The notes below the pieces were generated by a model. It searched no databases, had not been told where the DNA came from, and was given only the letters and a program-made list of their open reading frames with translations. This document shows, piece by piece, positions 38,392 to 47,722 of a stretch of 64,000 bases of DNA. How positions within the stretch are numbered: the first letter of the stretch is position 1; the number at the start of each line of letters is the position of its first letter. Source of the stretch: Bog-473 sp963800725 (GTDB taxonomy: Bacteria; Actinomycetota; Acidimicrobiia; Acidimicrobiales; RAAP-2); NCBI GenBank assembly GCA_963800725.1, contig CAWDCE010000022.1, positions 1-64,000 on the forward strand, read 5' to 3'. The translations under genes and the position numbers were made by a program.

Positions 38392-38793
38392 GCCGTCGCC
38401 GGATCACCCACCAAGCCTCGCGACCCAAGTCGGCTGGAACAAGTTGGTTGGTTGGGCTTGACGTTGAATATATGCGTCGCGACGGTGGCTGCAATACCTC
38501 GAATACCGAGTAGCGGACCCAGGGGTTCGAAGGCGCGCTCCGATATCCACCCGGCCCCGAAGTCGTCGATTATTCGTGTCGCGAAATTCTGCGCTGAGTC
38601 ATCACGATGCGCCGCGGTCCACGTAGCGGTCGCGAGTCGGTACCGTTCGCGGCCTCGTGCACCGCCGTTGGCGCCATTGGCGCTCGTAAAAGGACGAACA
38701 CCGGCCTCGAATTTGAACCCACGTAGCCCCCGTAAGGATGACCGCCCGGCACCATCGAAACACATCCCAAACCGTTCAAGAGGAGTGTCATCG
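38392..38793. other. Non-coding gap before secreted-protein gene
   Basis: This stretch of 402 bp separates the DUF2127 stop from the ATG of the secreted protein. Frames are open across it but their translations are Arg/Pro/Ser-rich noise. A TTGACG at 38458-38463 resembles a -35 element but no matching -10 is apparent at the right distance. An AAGAGGAGTG Shine-Dalgarno-like element at about 38778-38787 serves the downstream start. Confidence 0.5.
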
Positions 38794-41468
38794 ATGTCCG
38801 CTCGATTCAAAAGGCCTGTTGGCTCGCTGCTCGCCGCAGCGCTGACCCTCGGTATTACCGGCATCGCTGCCGTCGACAGTCTGCCGGCCTCATCGGCCGG
38901 CACCGAGGGGGGATATTGTTCTCCTTCGGTGAGCACCACCGGCCTCACCACCACACTGACGTTCACTGATCCGGGATCCTGCTACTGGGTGTCACCGTCG
39001 GGGGTCACCAAGATCACCGCGACCCTCTACGGAGCGGCGGGAGGCAATGGCGTTGGTGTCGACGGCATCGAAGATGTCTCGGGCCACGGCGGACCCGGTG
39101 CGATGGTTACCGGCTCACTCGCGGGAATTTCCGGCCAGAGCATATTTGAAATCAATGTGGGAGGCGCCGGACAGACGCCAACCGGTTCTGACATCTTCGG
39201 TGGTGTCGGTGGTTCGCACACCGGGGGCGAAGGTGGCTTCAATAGTGGTGGGGGCGGGGGCGACACCGAATTACGCGGCCCAAATGCCGATCATCTGGCT
39301 GATCGACTCTTGGTCGCCGGCGGCGGGGGCGGGGGCGGCGGTAGCTTCGATACGGCCACCGGAGGTGGCAATGGCGGTAGTGGAGACACAGCCGGAACAT
39401 CGGGCAATGACGTGGCGGCAAGCATCGGTGGCGGTGCGCTCGGTGGCGGCGGAGGCGGGGGCGCCGGCGAAACGGCACCGCCTAACGGCGGTTCGGCCGG
39501 TGCCATCCCCTCGGGCGACGATGCCTGTCAACCTGAGTCCGATCCAGGTGGCAGTGGTTCGGCCTCTGGCATCGGTGGCGACGCAGACCTGAATGGTGAG
39601 GCGTTGCAGGGCGGTGGCGGTGGCGGCGGCTTCGTTGGCGGCGGTGCCGGCGGCGGTGGAGCGCTTGAGAATGACGCGACCTGTCAAAATAGCCTGCCCG
39701 CAAGCCAAGTCACCCCAAACGTCCCCGATGCGTCGGGTGGCGGAGGCGGGGGCGGGTCCAGCTATAGCGGTGGGGCCAATGGTCTGGTGCCGACCCATAC
39801 GTCGACCGGTGTCTCCAATCTGTCGACGGGCAACGGGCAAATGCAGATCAGCTACGTCACGCCCCCGACCCCACGGACCGTCATTGCGTCCACGGGAGCT
39901 GCCACCGGCCTCGGGCAACCAAGCGCCATGGCGGCCGACCCGGCCGGAGATCTCTTCATCGCCGACAACGCTGACGCCTCGATCAAGGTCCGAGCGGCCG
40001 CCACGGGGACCCTGTTCGGCAAGTCGGTGACCGCAGGCCAGCTCACCACGCTGGTTGGGTATCCGAAACTTTTCTCCCCGAGCGCGGTGGCCGTTGACGG
40101 TGCGGGCAACCTCTATTTCGCCGATCAGTTCCACGGGAACGTGTCGGTGCTGGCGGCCCATAGCGGCACGTTGTTCGGGACGTCGGTAAAAGCCAACGAG
40201 GTGACGACATTGCTTTCATCGGTTGATGCAAATGGCCTGGCGCTCGATGCGACGGGTGATCTCTTCATCTCGCAGTATTCGGCGGGGAATATCGCAGTCC
40301 TGCCAGTCAATACCGGCACGCTCTTCGGAGTGGCAGTGACCGCCGATCAACTGGCCACCGTGGTGCGGGCATCGGCTGGTGGTGCGATCGACCCGGGTGG
40401 GTACGATCTCGCTCCGCTCCAGTTGGCCTTCGACCCGGCCGGGAACCTCTATATCGACCAGTACCAGTTCAAGAGCATCACGGTCCTTCCCGCCACCTCG
40501 GGCACGCTCTTCGGTGCCCCGGTGACGGCAAATCAGCTGACCAACGTGGTCACCACGGGTGAAAATCCCATCGGCATGACGGTCGACGCTGCCGGAAATC
40601 TCTACATCGCCGGAGCCGAATCCGGCTCCTCGGTTGATGTGTTTCCGGCCTCGAGCGGGACCCTCTTCGGCGATCCCGTGACGGTTGGGCAGTTGTCCTC
40701 GGTCGAGTCGGGGCTGAGTGGAACGACCGCTCTTGCGGTCGATTCATCAGGGAACCTCTTCTCCACCGACAACGGACTTTGGTTCCAATACCCAAGTGCG
40801 GCGTCATTGGTCGAACTCTCCAGCAGCCTGAAGTCGACTCTGACGTCAGCCACGATTGATCCAAGCGTGAGCACCCAGGGCACGACGGTGACGTATGGCG
40901 CACAGGTCGCCGGAACGACGCCTGGGGCCAATGCGAGCGGCGAAGTCACCTTTCGTGCCGGGAACACCGAACTTTGCTCGGCGTCGCTCGGCCCTGCGAC
41001 TCGCGATGGGGCGAGCGCTTCGTGCATGGCAAGCACCGCCCCGCTCGGTACCGAGCCGATCACCGCGTTGTATTCGGGCGACGATGCGTACGCCCCTTCA
41101 TCGGGGTCGCAATTGATCAGCGTGAACCCACCGGCCATTGGAACGATGCCAACAACGACGCAGATCGAATTCAAACAAACGTCGGGCATCACGCAGGGTG
41201 ATTCGGAACTCTACGGCGCCATCGTGCGAAATTTCAACCCAATGCCGGTGTCAACCTCACCGGTACCGTTACCTTCGAAATCAACGGCGTCGTGTTGTGC
41301 ACGACCCCGCCGCTAGTGGCTTTCACATTCTCACTGTCCGCGCAGTCCTGCTACTCGAATCTCGCTCCGGTCGGAACCGACGAGATCACCGCGATCTATT
41401 CGGGCGATGACAACTTCTCGACGTCACGCACCCAAGCATCGCTGACCATCAATCCTTATGCCGATTGA
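38794..41468 (+). CDS. Secreted glycine-rich / NHL-like beta-propeller / Ig-like surface protein (frameshifted)
   Basis: The protein is about 890 residues if repaired. A signal peptide (SLLAAALTLGITGIAAVDSLPASSAG) precedes a domain of about 300 residues extremely rich in glycine with GGGGGG runs. About seven NHL-like blades of pattern VDGAGNLYFAD ... GTLFG follow, then two Ig-like domains (VTYGAQVAGTTPG ... ITALYSGDDAY). The frame breaks near 41240; the next frame completes the second Ig domain and ends NPYAD at 41468. It is likely exported and cell-surface. ATG 38794 fits the ribosome site and signal peptide. Confidence 0.82.
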
Positions 41469-41512
41469 TTTGGTTCCCCATCGATGACGTAGAGATGAGG
41501 AGTCCCGGATCT

Positions 41513-41553
41513 GAACAACCTGGCGGCAGGTCGCCACCGTCGCCAGGTTGTTC
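41513..41553 (+). terminator. Inverted repeat, probable terminator of the secreted-protein gene
   Basis: A perfect 13-bp stem (GAACAACCTGGCG / CGCCAGGTTGTTC) encloses a 15-nt loop, starting 45 nt after the stop at 41468. There is no U-tract, which is common in actinobacterial terminators. Position suggests termination or mRNA stabilisation. Confidence 0.6.
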
Positions 41554-41665
41554 CCCCGGCTCGACACCCTCATGTTGACCGCAAATTGCAGTGGGTTGAC
41601 GACTGCGGTGATTCGTCTGCGGGATCGAAGAATCAGTCCAATGCGCTTATCGGCGTTGCACCAAG

Positions 41666-41692
41666 AGGAAGGAGGCCATGCGCCTCCTTCCT
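41666..41692. terminator. Inverted repeat, possible terminator
   Basis: A perfect 11-bp stem (AGGAAGGAGGC / GCCTCCTTCCT) has a 5-nt loop. It lies between the convergent secreted-protein and TrmO genes, so it could stop transcription from either side. No T-run flanks it. Confidence 0.45.
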
Positions 41693-41770
41693 GAGCCTCG
41701 TGGACCTTCGGCGTTCGGCCCAGTGGTGTCATTTGCCTTCGAGAACTTTGCCGTGCCCCTCAAATCTTCG

Positions 41771-41787
41771 CTGAGGTGACACCTCAG
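41771..41787. promoter_or_regulatory. Short perfect palindrome at the TrmO 3' end
   Basis: CTGAGGTG-A-CACCTCAG, an 8-bp perfect palindrome with one central base, overlaps the stop region of the trmO gene at 41784. It may be a short terminator stem or a protein-binding site; nothing further can be said. Confidence 0.35.
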
Positions 41788-42241
41788 TAATAGTCCGCCA
41801 TCAGTTCACTCGCCCAAAGGGGTTGGTGGGTGGCCGTTGGCTCGAACTCGACCATAAAAGGTTTGATGTCGAGGACCGGCGTTCCCGCGACGGCGTCGAG
41901 CCCCCTGACGCCGAGGTCCAGGCCGACGACGCCGGTTAACTCGCAGGCACTTACCCCGAGGCGGTTCGGGCGCATCCGGCCACGCTGCGCAAACATCCCG
42001 ACTTTGGGCCACCGCTCGTTCCCCGCGGACGTCGTGCCCCGGTGACGATCTCGGATTCTTCGACGAGGTGGAACTGGAATACCACGCACAAGTGCGAGAA
42101 GGCTTCGAGCCCAATTACGGACTCGTCACTGAAGCGTTCGGCGTCGAGGCGGATGATCGCCTCCACGCTCCCCCAGTGGTCGTCGAGCGGTTCTGTGCGA
42201 CCCCCGACCACTACAGCGATGGGGTCGAGGGAGATCACCAC
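41784..42241 (-). CDS. trmO: TrmO-family tRNA (N6-threonylcarbamoyl-A37) methyltransferase (frameshifted)
   Basis: The family of small SAM-binding beta-barrel methyltransferases methylates t6A37 of tRNA. The repaired product of about 151 residues has EAFSHLCVVFQFH, WPKVGMFAQRGRMRPNRLGVSACEL and GTPVLDIKPF, the diagnostic RPNxxG and DIKP motifs. The first part (from GTG 42241 to RRPRG) and the second (from NERWPKVG) are in different frames, meeting near 42020 in a GGGG tract. It diverges from the ABC operon with 20 bp between. Confidence 0.78.
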
Positions 42242-42261
42242 AACGAGGTTAGTGTCCTCAC

Positions 42262-43179
42262 GTGCTTTCCTGCGTAGGTCTCGGGAAACAATTCGGTGAT
42301 CGCGTCGCAGTCGACGACGTGTCGTTCTCCATTGCCGACGGCGAGTGTTACGGACTGCTCGGGCCGAACGGGGCCGGCAAGACCACGACGATCTCGATGG
42401 TGTGCGGGTTGCTTGCGCCCGACCGGGGCTCAGCCACCGTCGACGGGGCGCCGGCCGGATCGCTTCGGGCCAAGGCGGCGGTAGGCTACGTGCCCCAAGA
42501 CCTCGCCCTCTATCCCGACCTCAGCGCAACGGAGAACTTGGCCTTCTTCGGTCAGCTCTACGGGGTCGGCGGACGTCGGCTCGCCACACGCATTGGCGAA
42601 GTCCTCGAACTGGTCGGCTTGGCCGATCGGGCGAGTGAGCGGGTCGGGACCTACTCGGGCGGGATGAAGCGACGGGCCAACATCGCTGCGGGCCTGATCC
42701 ATGAGCCGCAGCTGTTGATCCTCGATGAACCGACCGTCGGCGTCGACCCCCAAAGCCGCAACGCCATCCTCGAGACCGTGGGTGCACTCGGAATCTCGGT
42801 CCTCTACACGACGCACTACATGGAAGAAGCGGCCAAGTTGTGCCGCCGGGTCGGGATCATCGACGACGGCCGCCTGATCGCCGAAGGCACCCCGGACCAG
42901 CTCATTTCGGCCCATGGTGGCCAGGACCGGGTGCGCCTCTCGTGTGCCGCCAACGGTCGAGCTCCGCTCGCCGCGGCGTGCCGTCGTCTGGACGGGGTCA
43001 GCGAGGTCCGTGCCGTCGAGGGCGGGCTCGAGCTGGTCTGCGATCACGGGGCGGCGGTCCTGCCCACCGTCGTCAGCGCCGCCACCCACGAACACGTGGA
43101 CCTCTCGGGTGTCGAGGTGATGGCCCCCGATCTCGAAGGCGTCTTTCTGGCGCTGACCGGCAAGGAGCTCAGAGACTGA
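42262..43179 (+). CDS. ABC transporter ATP-binding protein (ABC-2 exporter)
   Basis: The 305-residue ATPase has Walker A GPNGAGKTT (about 35-43), signature YSGGMKRR, Walker B LLILDEP and the switch His in YTTHYMEEA. The C-terminal tail LTGKELRD is of the DrrA type, as in the other ABC gene at 673. Two different permeases follow, so the exporter is probably a heterodimer. GTG 42262 is the start. The stop TGA overlaps the reading frame of the first permease. Confidence 0.92.
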   Translation: MLSCVGLGKQFGDRVAVDDVSFSIADGECYGLLGPNGAGKTTTISMVCGLLAPDRGSATVDGAPAGSLRAKAAVGYVPQDLALYPDLSATENLAFFGQLYGVGGRRLATRIGEVLELVGLADRASERVGTYSGGMKRRANIAAGLIHEPQLLILDEPTVGVDPQSRNAILETVGALGISVLYTTHYMEEAAKLCRRVGIIDDGRLIAEGTPDQLISAHGGQDRVRLSCAANGRAPLAAACRRLDGVSEVRAVEGGLELVCDHGAAVLPTVVSAATHEHVDLSGVEVMAPDLEGVFLALTGKELRD

Positions 43180-44303
43180 TTTGGGTCATTGCCGTCAACG
43201 AGCTGCGCAGGCGGTTGCGGGACCGATCCATGGTGATCACCTGCCTCATCGCCCCACTCGCGCTGGCGGGCATCTTGGGCTTCGCGTTCGGTGACACGAA
43301 CACTGCGGGTCACGTCATCATCGGGGTCGCCGGGGCGAGCGACGACCTGGTGCGCTCAGCCGAACACGCCGCGCAACTCCCGGCGTCGGTGACGGTGCGC
43401 ATCGAATCCAGCCCGGCCGCACTCAAAGAGGGGGTGGCGAACGGCTCGCTCGACGGCGGGGTGGTCCTCTTCGCAAACCGGATCGCCCTCAACCACCTCT
43501 TGATCCCGATCGTTGCACCGGGTGCGACGCCCTCCCCCGGCTTCGACGTGATGAGCGCGACATCGTCATTGGCCGGCCAACAGTGGTCCGAGTCCATGGC
43601 GGCCGCCCTGGCCAGCCGCCTCTACGCCGGGCGCCTCGTGGCGGGCTCGGCCACCGAGCGCGCCCCGCTCACGGTCCAAAGTGCCACGTTCGGCAACGCC
43701 CAAAAAGGCATCTTGGACTATTTCGCCCCGTCGATCGCGGTCATCTTCCTCTTCGTCGGCGCCGGCCTCGGCATGCGCTCACTGTTGTTGGAGCGATCGA
43801 GCGGCACCCTCGTGCGCATGGCCGCCGCCCCGCTCAGCCCCAACCGCATCGTGCTGGGCAAACTCTTGGCCATCTTCATCACCGCGTTGATCTCGATCTT
43901 GGTGGTGTGGGGGGCGACCACCGCGCTCTTCGGGGCGAACTGGGGAGACCCGCTCGGCGTCGCCCTGATGTGCATCGGCGCGTCGGCCGCCATGTGCGGT
44001 ATCGGCGTCTTCCTCACCTCGTGGGCCAAGGACGAGCAATCGGCATTCGGTGTCGCCCTGATCGTCGGATTGGTCCTCGCCCTTTTGGGCGGCAATCTGC
44101 TTCCCCCCGGTGCCTTGCCCCATTTCCTCCAGGTGGCCGCGCTCGCCACGCCCAACGGCTGGGCCCAGGTCGGTTTCGGTCGTCTCTCGCTCCTCGGCGA
44201 ACCCGCCTCTGCGATCGTCAACCCCTTTCTCATCTTGATGGCCATCGCCGCAGTCTTCGGGGGGTTGGCGATGGCCCGGGTCAAAAAGATGGTCGCACCG
44301 TGA
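43179..44303 (+). CDS. ABC-2 permease with large extracytoplasmic loop (first of two)
   Basis: This protein of about 370 residues has one N-terminal membrane segment (MVITCLIAPLALAGILGFAFG), a soluble loop of about 140 residues and five C-terminal segments, the ABC2_membrane_3 layout. The coupling motif is ERSSGTLVRMAAAPL. The frame opens at the ATPase stop, but the codon there is ATT (43179) or CTG (43176). Usual starts in frame are TTG 43215 and ATG 43230, and the latter would give an unusually short cytoplasmic end. Its stop overlaps the next GTG. Confidence 0.85.
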   Translation: MWVIAVNELRRRLRDRSMVITCLIAPLALAGILGFAFGDTNTAGHVIIGVAGASDDLVRSAEHAAQLPASVTVRIESSPAALKEGVANGSLDGGVVLFANRIALNHLLIPIVAPGATPSPGFDVMSATSSLAGQQWSESMAAALASRLYAGRLVAGSATERAPLTVQSATFGNAQKGILDYFAPSIAVIFLFVGAGLGMRSLLLERSSGTLVRMAAAPLSPNRIVLGKLLAIFITALISILVVWGATTALFGANWGDPLGVALMCIGASAAMCGIGVFLTSWAKDEQSAFGVALIVGLVLALLGGNLLPPGALPHFLQVAALATPNGWAQVGFGRLSLLGEPASAIVNPFLILMAIAAVFGGLAMARVKKMVAP

Positions 44304-45344
44304 TCGCCATCGTGGCGGTCACGCTTCGCCGGGCCATTGGTGACAAGCGACTGGTGGTGCTCGCCGTCATCTTTCCGGTGGTCTTCATCTTGGTCACCGG
44401 CTTGCTCGCCGGGGGACCCAAAGAACCCATCGGCCTGGTGCACCCCTCAGCGCGGTCTGGTCGCACTTGCCGAGCGCTCCGGCTACGTGTCGGTCAAGAT
44501 CGAACCCACCCGCGCCGCGCTCGGCGACGACATCTTGCGCAGCCGCGTGGTCGCCGGCGTCGTGACGCTCCCCGCCCAACCGGGCGCTACCTCGGTCCAG
44601 TTCGTGAGCGAGAGCGCCCAAAGCGATGCGGTCCAGGCCCGGACCGATGTCGTCGCCCTGCTCGACTTGATGGCGGCCGAAGGACCCCACGTCGGCATCA
44701 CCAACGTGACCTTGGCCCACACCCACACCACTGCACCGCTCTCCCCCTTCTCCTACGTGGCGCCCGCCGACCTGGTGCTGTTCTTAGGCATCACCATCTT
44801 GGTGCTGTCGTCGGCCCTGGTCGAATCCCGTCGAATCGGGATACTCCGCCGGCTCAATGCCGCCCCGGTGCGGCGATCCGCCATCGTCGCCGCGCAGATC
44901 GCCAGCCGGATGGCGGTGGCGGCCGGCCAAGCCGTCGGGCTGCTCTTCGTCGGGGTTGTCCTCTTTGGGGTCCATTGGGGCAATCCGTTCGCCGTGTTTC
45001 TAATTCTGTTCTTCTTGGCCCTCACCTTCTCGGGTGCGTCGGTGATCATTGGGACCGCCTCGAGAACCGAGGAACAGGCCACGGCACTGGCCGTCGTCAT
45101 CGGGATTGCGACCGGCATGCTGGGCGGCTGCCTCTACCCCCTCGACGTGGTCGACGAAACGGTGCGCACCGTTGGTCACCTGGTCCCACAGGCCTGGGCC
45201 ATGGACGCATTCATCAAATTGATCTACCACGGTGCGAGCTTTGCCAACGTCGTGCCCGAGATCGCCGCCTTGGCGCTCTTCGCCGCGATTATGACCACGC
45301 TGGCGGTGTGGCGCTACGACGCGACGATGTATTCGGCAGGATGA
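44300..45344 (+). CDS. ABC-2 permease (second of two, frameshifted)
   Basis: It has the same layout as the first permease: an N-terminal segment LVVLAVIFPVVFILVTGLLAG, then an extracytoplasmic loop, then five segments with coupling motif ESRRIGILRRLNAAP. GTG 44300 overlaps the previous stop (GTGA). The frame breaks near 44446 within CACCCCTCAGC. The first frame ends PIGLVHPSAR; the second continues GLVALAERSGYVSVKI. The 3' end overlaps the convergent monooxygenase by 31 bp. Confidence 0.82.
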
Positions 45345-46780
45345 AAGCGCCGGGTGAGCTTTCGGAAACGCCAGGTGTGTTCGGGCCACAGCGTCGTGTT
45401 GCGGCCGTGGTCGTCGAGGTACCAGCTGTGGCAGCCACCGGTCACCCATACCGAGTGCGCCAACTCTTCTTGGAGCGATTCGTTGAAGCGCCGCTGGACG
45501 GCCGCCTTGACCTCGACGGTGCGCACACCCGGTCGGGCCAAGAACTCCAACGCACTGGCGATGTAGTTGATGTGCGACTCGATCATGTAGATCATCGAGT
45601 TGTGGGCCAAGGTGGCGTTGGGCCCGATCATCAAAAAGAGGTTGGGGAAGCCGGCCACGGTAGACCCGGCGTAGGCCTCGACCCCTTGGGCGTGCCACAC
45701 CGCCGAGAGTCTTGCGCCACTTGGACCGACGACGTGCTCGGCGTAGGGGGGCACGGCCGCCTCGAAGCCCGTGCCCATGATCACCACGTCGACCGGGCGC
45801 GCCACGCCATCGTCGCCGACCACCGCGTCGGCGGTGAAGGAGGCCACTGGTGAGTCCACCACCTCGACGTTGGACCTGGTGAGCGAGGGATAGAAATCGT
45901 CGGACAGCAACAGTCGCTTGCAGCCGACCTCGTAGTCGGGGGTCAACCGCTCGCGCAACGACTCGTCGGGCACCTGTGCCGACAGATGGGCCAGGGCTCG
46001 CTTGCGCACCTGATCCTTGCGACCTTCGCCCTCGCCCATAAAGACGCCCAAGAGCAACTCGAAGGTCAAGTAGATGCGCAGCCGAGACAGTCGCTGGAGG
46101 AGAGGGAAACGCCGGTAGAGGCGCTTGCGCAGCCGAGACACCACGCGATCGTTGCGCGGGAATACCCACGGCGGGGTGCGCTGGTAGACGAAGAGCTGAT
46201 CGACGACCGGTTGGATCTGCGGGATGAACTGCACAGCCGAGGCCCCGGTCCCAACCACCGCGACCCGTTTGCCGTGCAGGTCGATCGAATGGTCCCAGCG
46301 GGCCGAGTGGAACACCGGGCCCGCGAACTCTCCGAGGCCGGGAAAGGCCGGAATCGCCGGCTCCGACAGCGAGCCGGTGGCCCAGATCAACACCGGGGCG
46401 CGGTAGATCTCGCCGCTCTTGGCGCGCACCACCCACTCCCGGGTCCCTTCATCGAAGCGGGCCTCTTCGATGAAGAGCGAGAAGCGCAGGTGGTCACCGA
46501 TCTCGAAGCGCTCCTCGCAGCCGCGCATGTAGTCCCAGATCTCGCCTTGTGACGGAAACGAACTCGTCCACTCGGGATTGAGCGCGAACGAGTACGAATA
46601 GAGGTTCGACGGCACATCGCAGGCCGCCCCGGGATAGGCGTTGTCGCGCCAGGTCCCACCGAGATCGTTGCCCCGGTCAAGCACCACGAAATCATCGATG
46701 CCCATGTCCTTCAACCGGATCGCCATACCAATCCCCGAGAACCCGGCCCCGACGATGATCACTTCATGCGAGTTGCTCAT
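45314..46780 (-). CDS. Flavin-containing / Baeyer-Villiger-type monooxygenase
   Basis: The 488-residue FAD and NADPH enzyme has GAGFSGIG at 11-18 (FAD), GTGASA at about 177-182 (NADPH) and the Baeyer-Villiger fingerprint F-x-G-x3-H-x3-W as FAGPVFHSARW (about 152-162). These enzymes insert oxygen into ketones to give esters or lactones. ATG 46780 overlaps the dehalogenase-like gene stop (ATGA), and hydrolase and P450 genes follow nearby, which fits ring or chain degradation through an ester. Confidence 0.92.
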   Translation of the reverse strand: MSNSHEVIIVGAGFSGIGMAIRLKDMGIDDFVVLDRGNDLGGTWRDNAYPGAACDVPSNLYSYSFALNPEWTSSFPSQGEIWDYMRGCEERFEIGDHLRFSLFIEEARFDEGTREWVVRAKSGEIYRAPVLIWATGSLSEPAIPAFPGLGEFAGPVFHSARWDHSIDLHGKRVAVVGTGASAVQFIPQIQPVVDQLFVYQRTPPWVFPRNDRVVSRLRKRLYRRFPLLQRLSRLRIYLTFELLLGVFMGEGEGRKDQVRKRALAHLSAQVPDESLRERLTPDYEVGCKRLLLSDDFYPSLTRSNVEVVDSPVASFTADAVVGDDGVARPVDVVIMGTGFEAAVPPYAEHVVGPSGARLSAVWHAQGVEAYAGSTVAGFPNLFLMIGPNATLAHNSMIYMIESHINYIASALEFLARPGVRTVEVKAAVQRRFNESLQEELAHSVWVTGGCHSWYLDDHGRNTTLWPEHTWRFRKLTRRFHPAEYIVAS

Positions 46781-47683
46781 GCCCGAACGAAGTCGACCAC
46801 GACCTTGGCCAAGTCCGCCCCTTTGTCCTCTTGGAGGAAATGCGAAGCGCCGACAATGGTCGTGTGCGGTTGGCCCTGTGCACCGGCGATGCGTTCTTGG
46901 AGTTGTCGATGCGCCCCGGCGGTAATCGGGTCACTGTCGCTGAAGGCGGTGAGGAACGGTCGTTCGAACGCGGCCAGACCCTTCCACGCCGCGACGTTGG
47001 CGTCATGGGCCGGGTCGTCGGGTCGCGACGGCACCAACATCGGGAAAGCCCGGGCGCCCGCCTTGTACGTCTCGTCGGGGAACGGGGCGTCATAGGCGGC
47101 CTGGACCTCGGGTGAAAGATCGCTGAGGCACCCCGAATTCGACGATGAACCCGGTCGGGAACACCTCGACTTCTTGGGAGAAGCGTTGCCAGGCGAAGAA
47201 CGCCTCGCCGGGATCGGCGTCGCCGGTCGGCAAGAAGGTGTTGGCCGCCACCACCCGGGCGAACCGCCCCGGGTGCTCGCCCACCAGGCGTAGTCCGATC
47301 AGGCCGCCCCAGTCCTGGCAAACGAGCGTCACGTCGCGCAAGTCCAACACGTCGAAGAGGAATGCGCGCATCCACTCGACGTGGCGGGCAAAGGTGTAAT
47401 CGCTGCGCTCCGTTGGTTTGTCGCTTCGGCCGAAGCCGACCAGGTCGGGAGCCACGATCCCGAGCCCGGCTTCGACGAGGACGGGGATCATGGTGCGGTA
47501 GAGGTAGGACCACGACGGCTCGCCGTGGAGCAAGAGCACCACCGGTGCGTCCGGCGACCCTTCACGCAAGTAGTGAATCCGCAGGCGCCCACCCTCCCCG
47601 TCGGCCACTTCGGCGTACTTCGGGGCGAAGGAGAATCCAGGCAGACCATCGAATCGGTCATCAGGGGTGCGCAGTGTCTTCAT
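46777..47683 (-). CDS. Haloalkane dehalogenase-like alpha/beta hydrolase (frameshifted)
   Basis: The alpha/beta hydrolase of about 301 residues has HGEPSW (about 53-58, oxyanion region), nucleophile Asp124 in CQDWGGLIG, which places it with haloalkane dehalogenases rather than Ser esterases, GFGRSDKP, and catalytic His in GASHFLQED. The frame breaks near 47132 in GGGG; after VEFG the second frame gives CLSDLSPEVQAAYDAPFPDE. An operon with the Baeyer-Villiger-type enzyme is shown by ATGA overlap. It could hydrolyse a halide or epoxide. Confidence 0.82.
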
Positions 47684-47722
47684 CGCGGCGAAGCCTACGT
47701 CGCCGCCGGGAGGACTGCCCTT

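Larger units (their letters stand above)
41469..41783. other. Intergenic region with three inverted repeats
   Basis: No gene is seen. It holds a long inverted repeat at 41513-41553, a second at 41666-41692 and a short palindrome at the right edge (41771-41787). These are listed separately. Confidence 0.6.

Noticed and set aside
38452..38793. N-terminal extension of the secreted protein by 114 codons
   Set aside because: It would bury the signal peptide; the extension is Arg/Pro/Ser-rich noise and ATG 38794 has its own ribosome site.
43583..45853. Long 756-codon plus-strand frame
   Set aside because: Only the piece from 44300 to about 44446 is real (start of the second permease). The rest is out of frame with both permeases and reads antisense to the monooxygenase.
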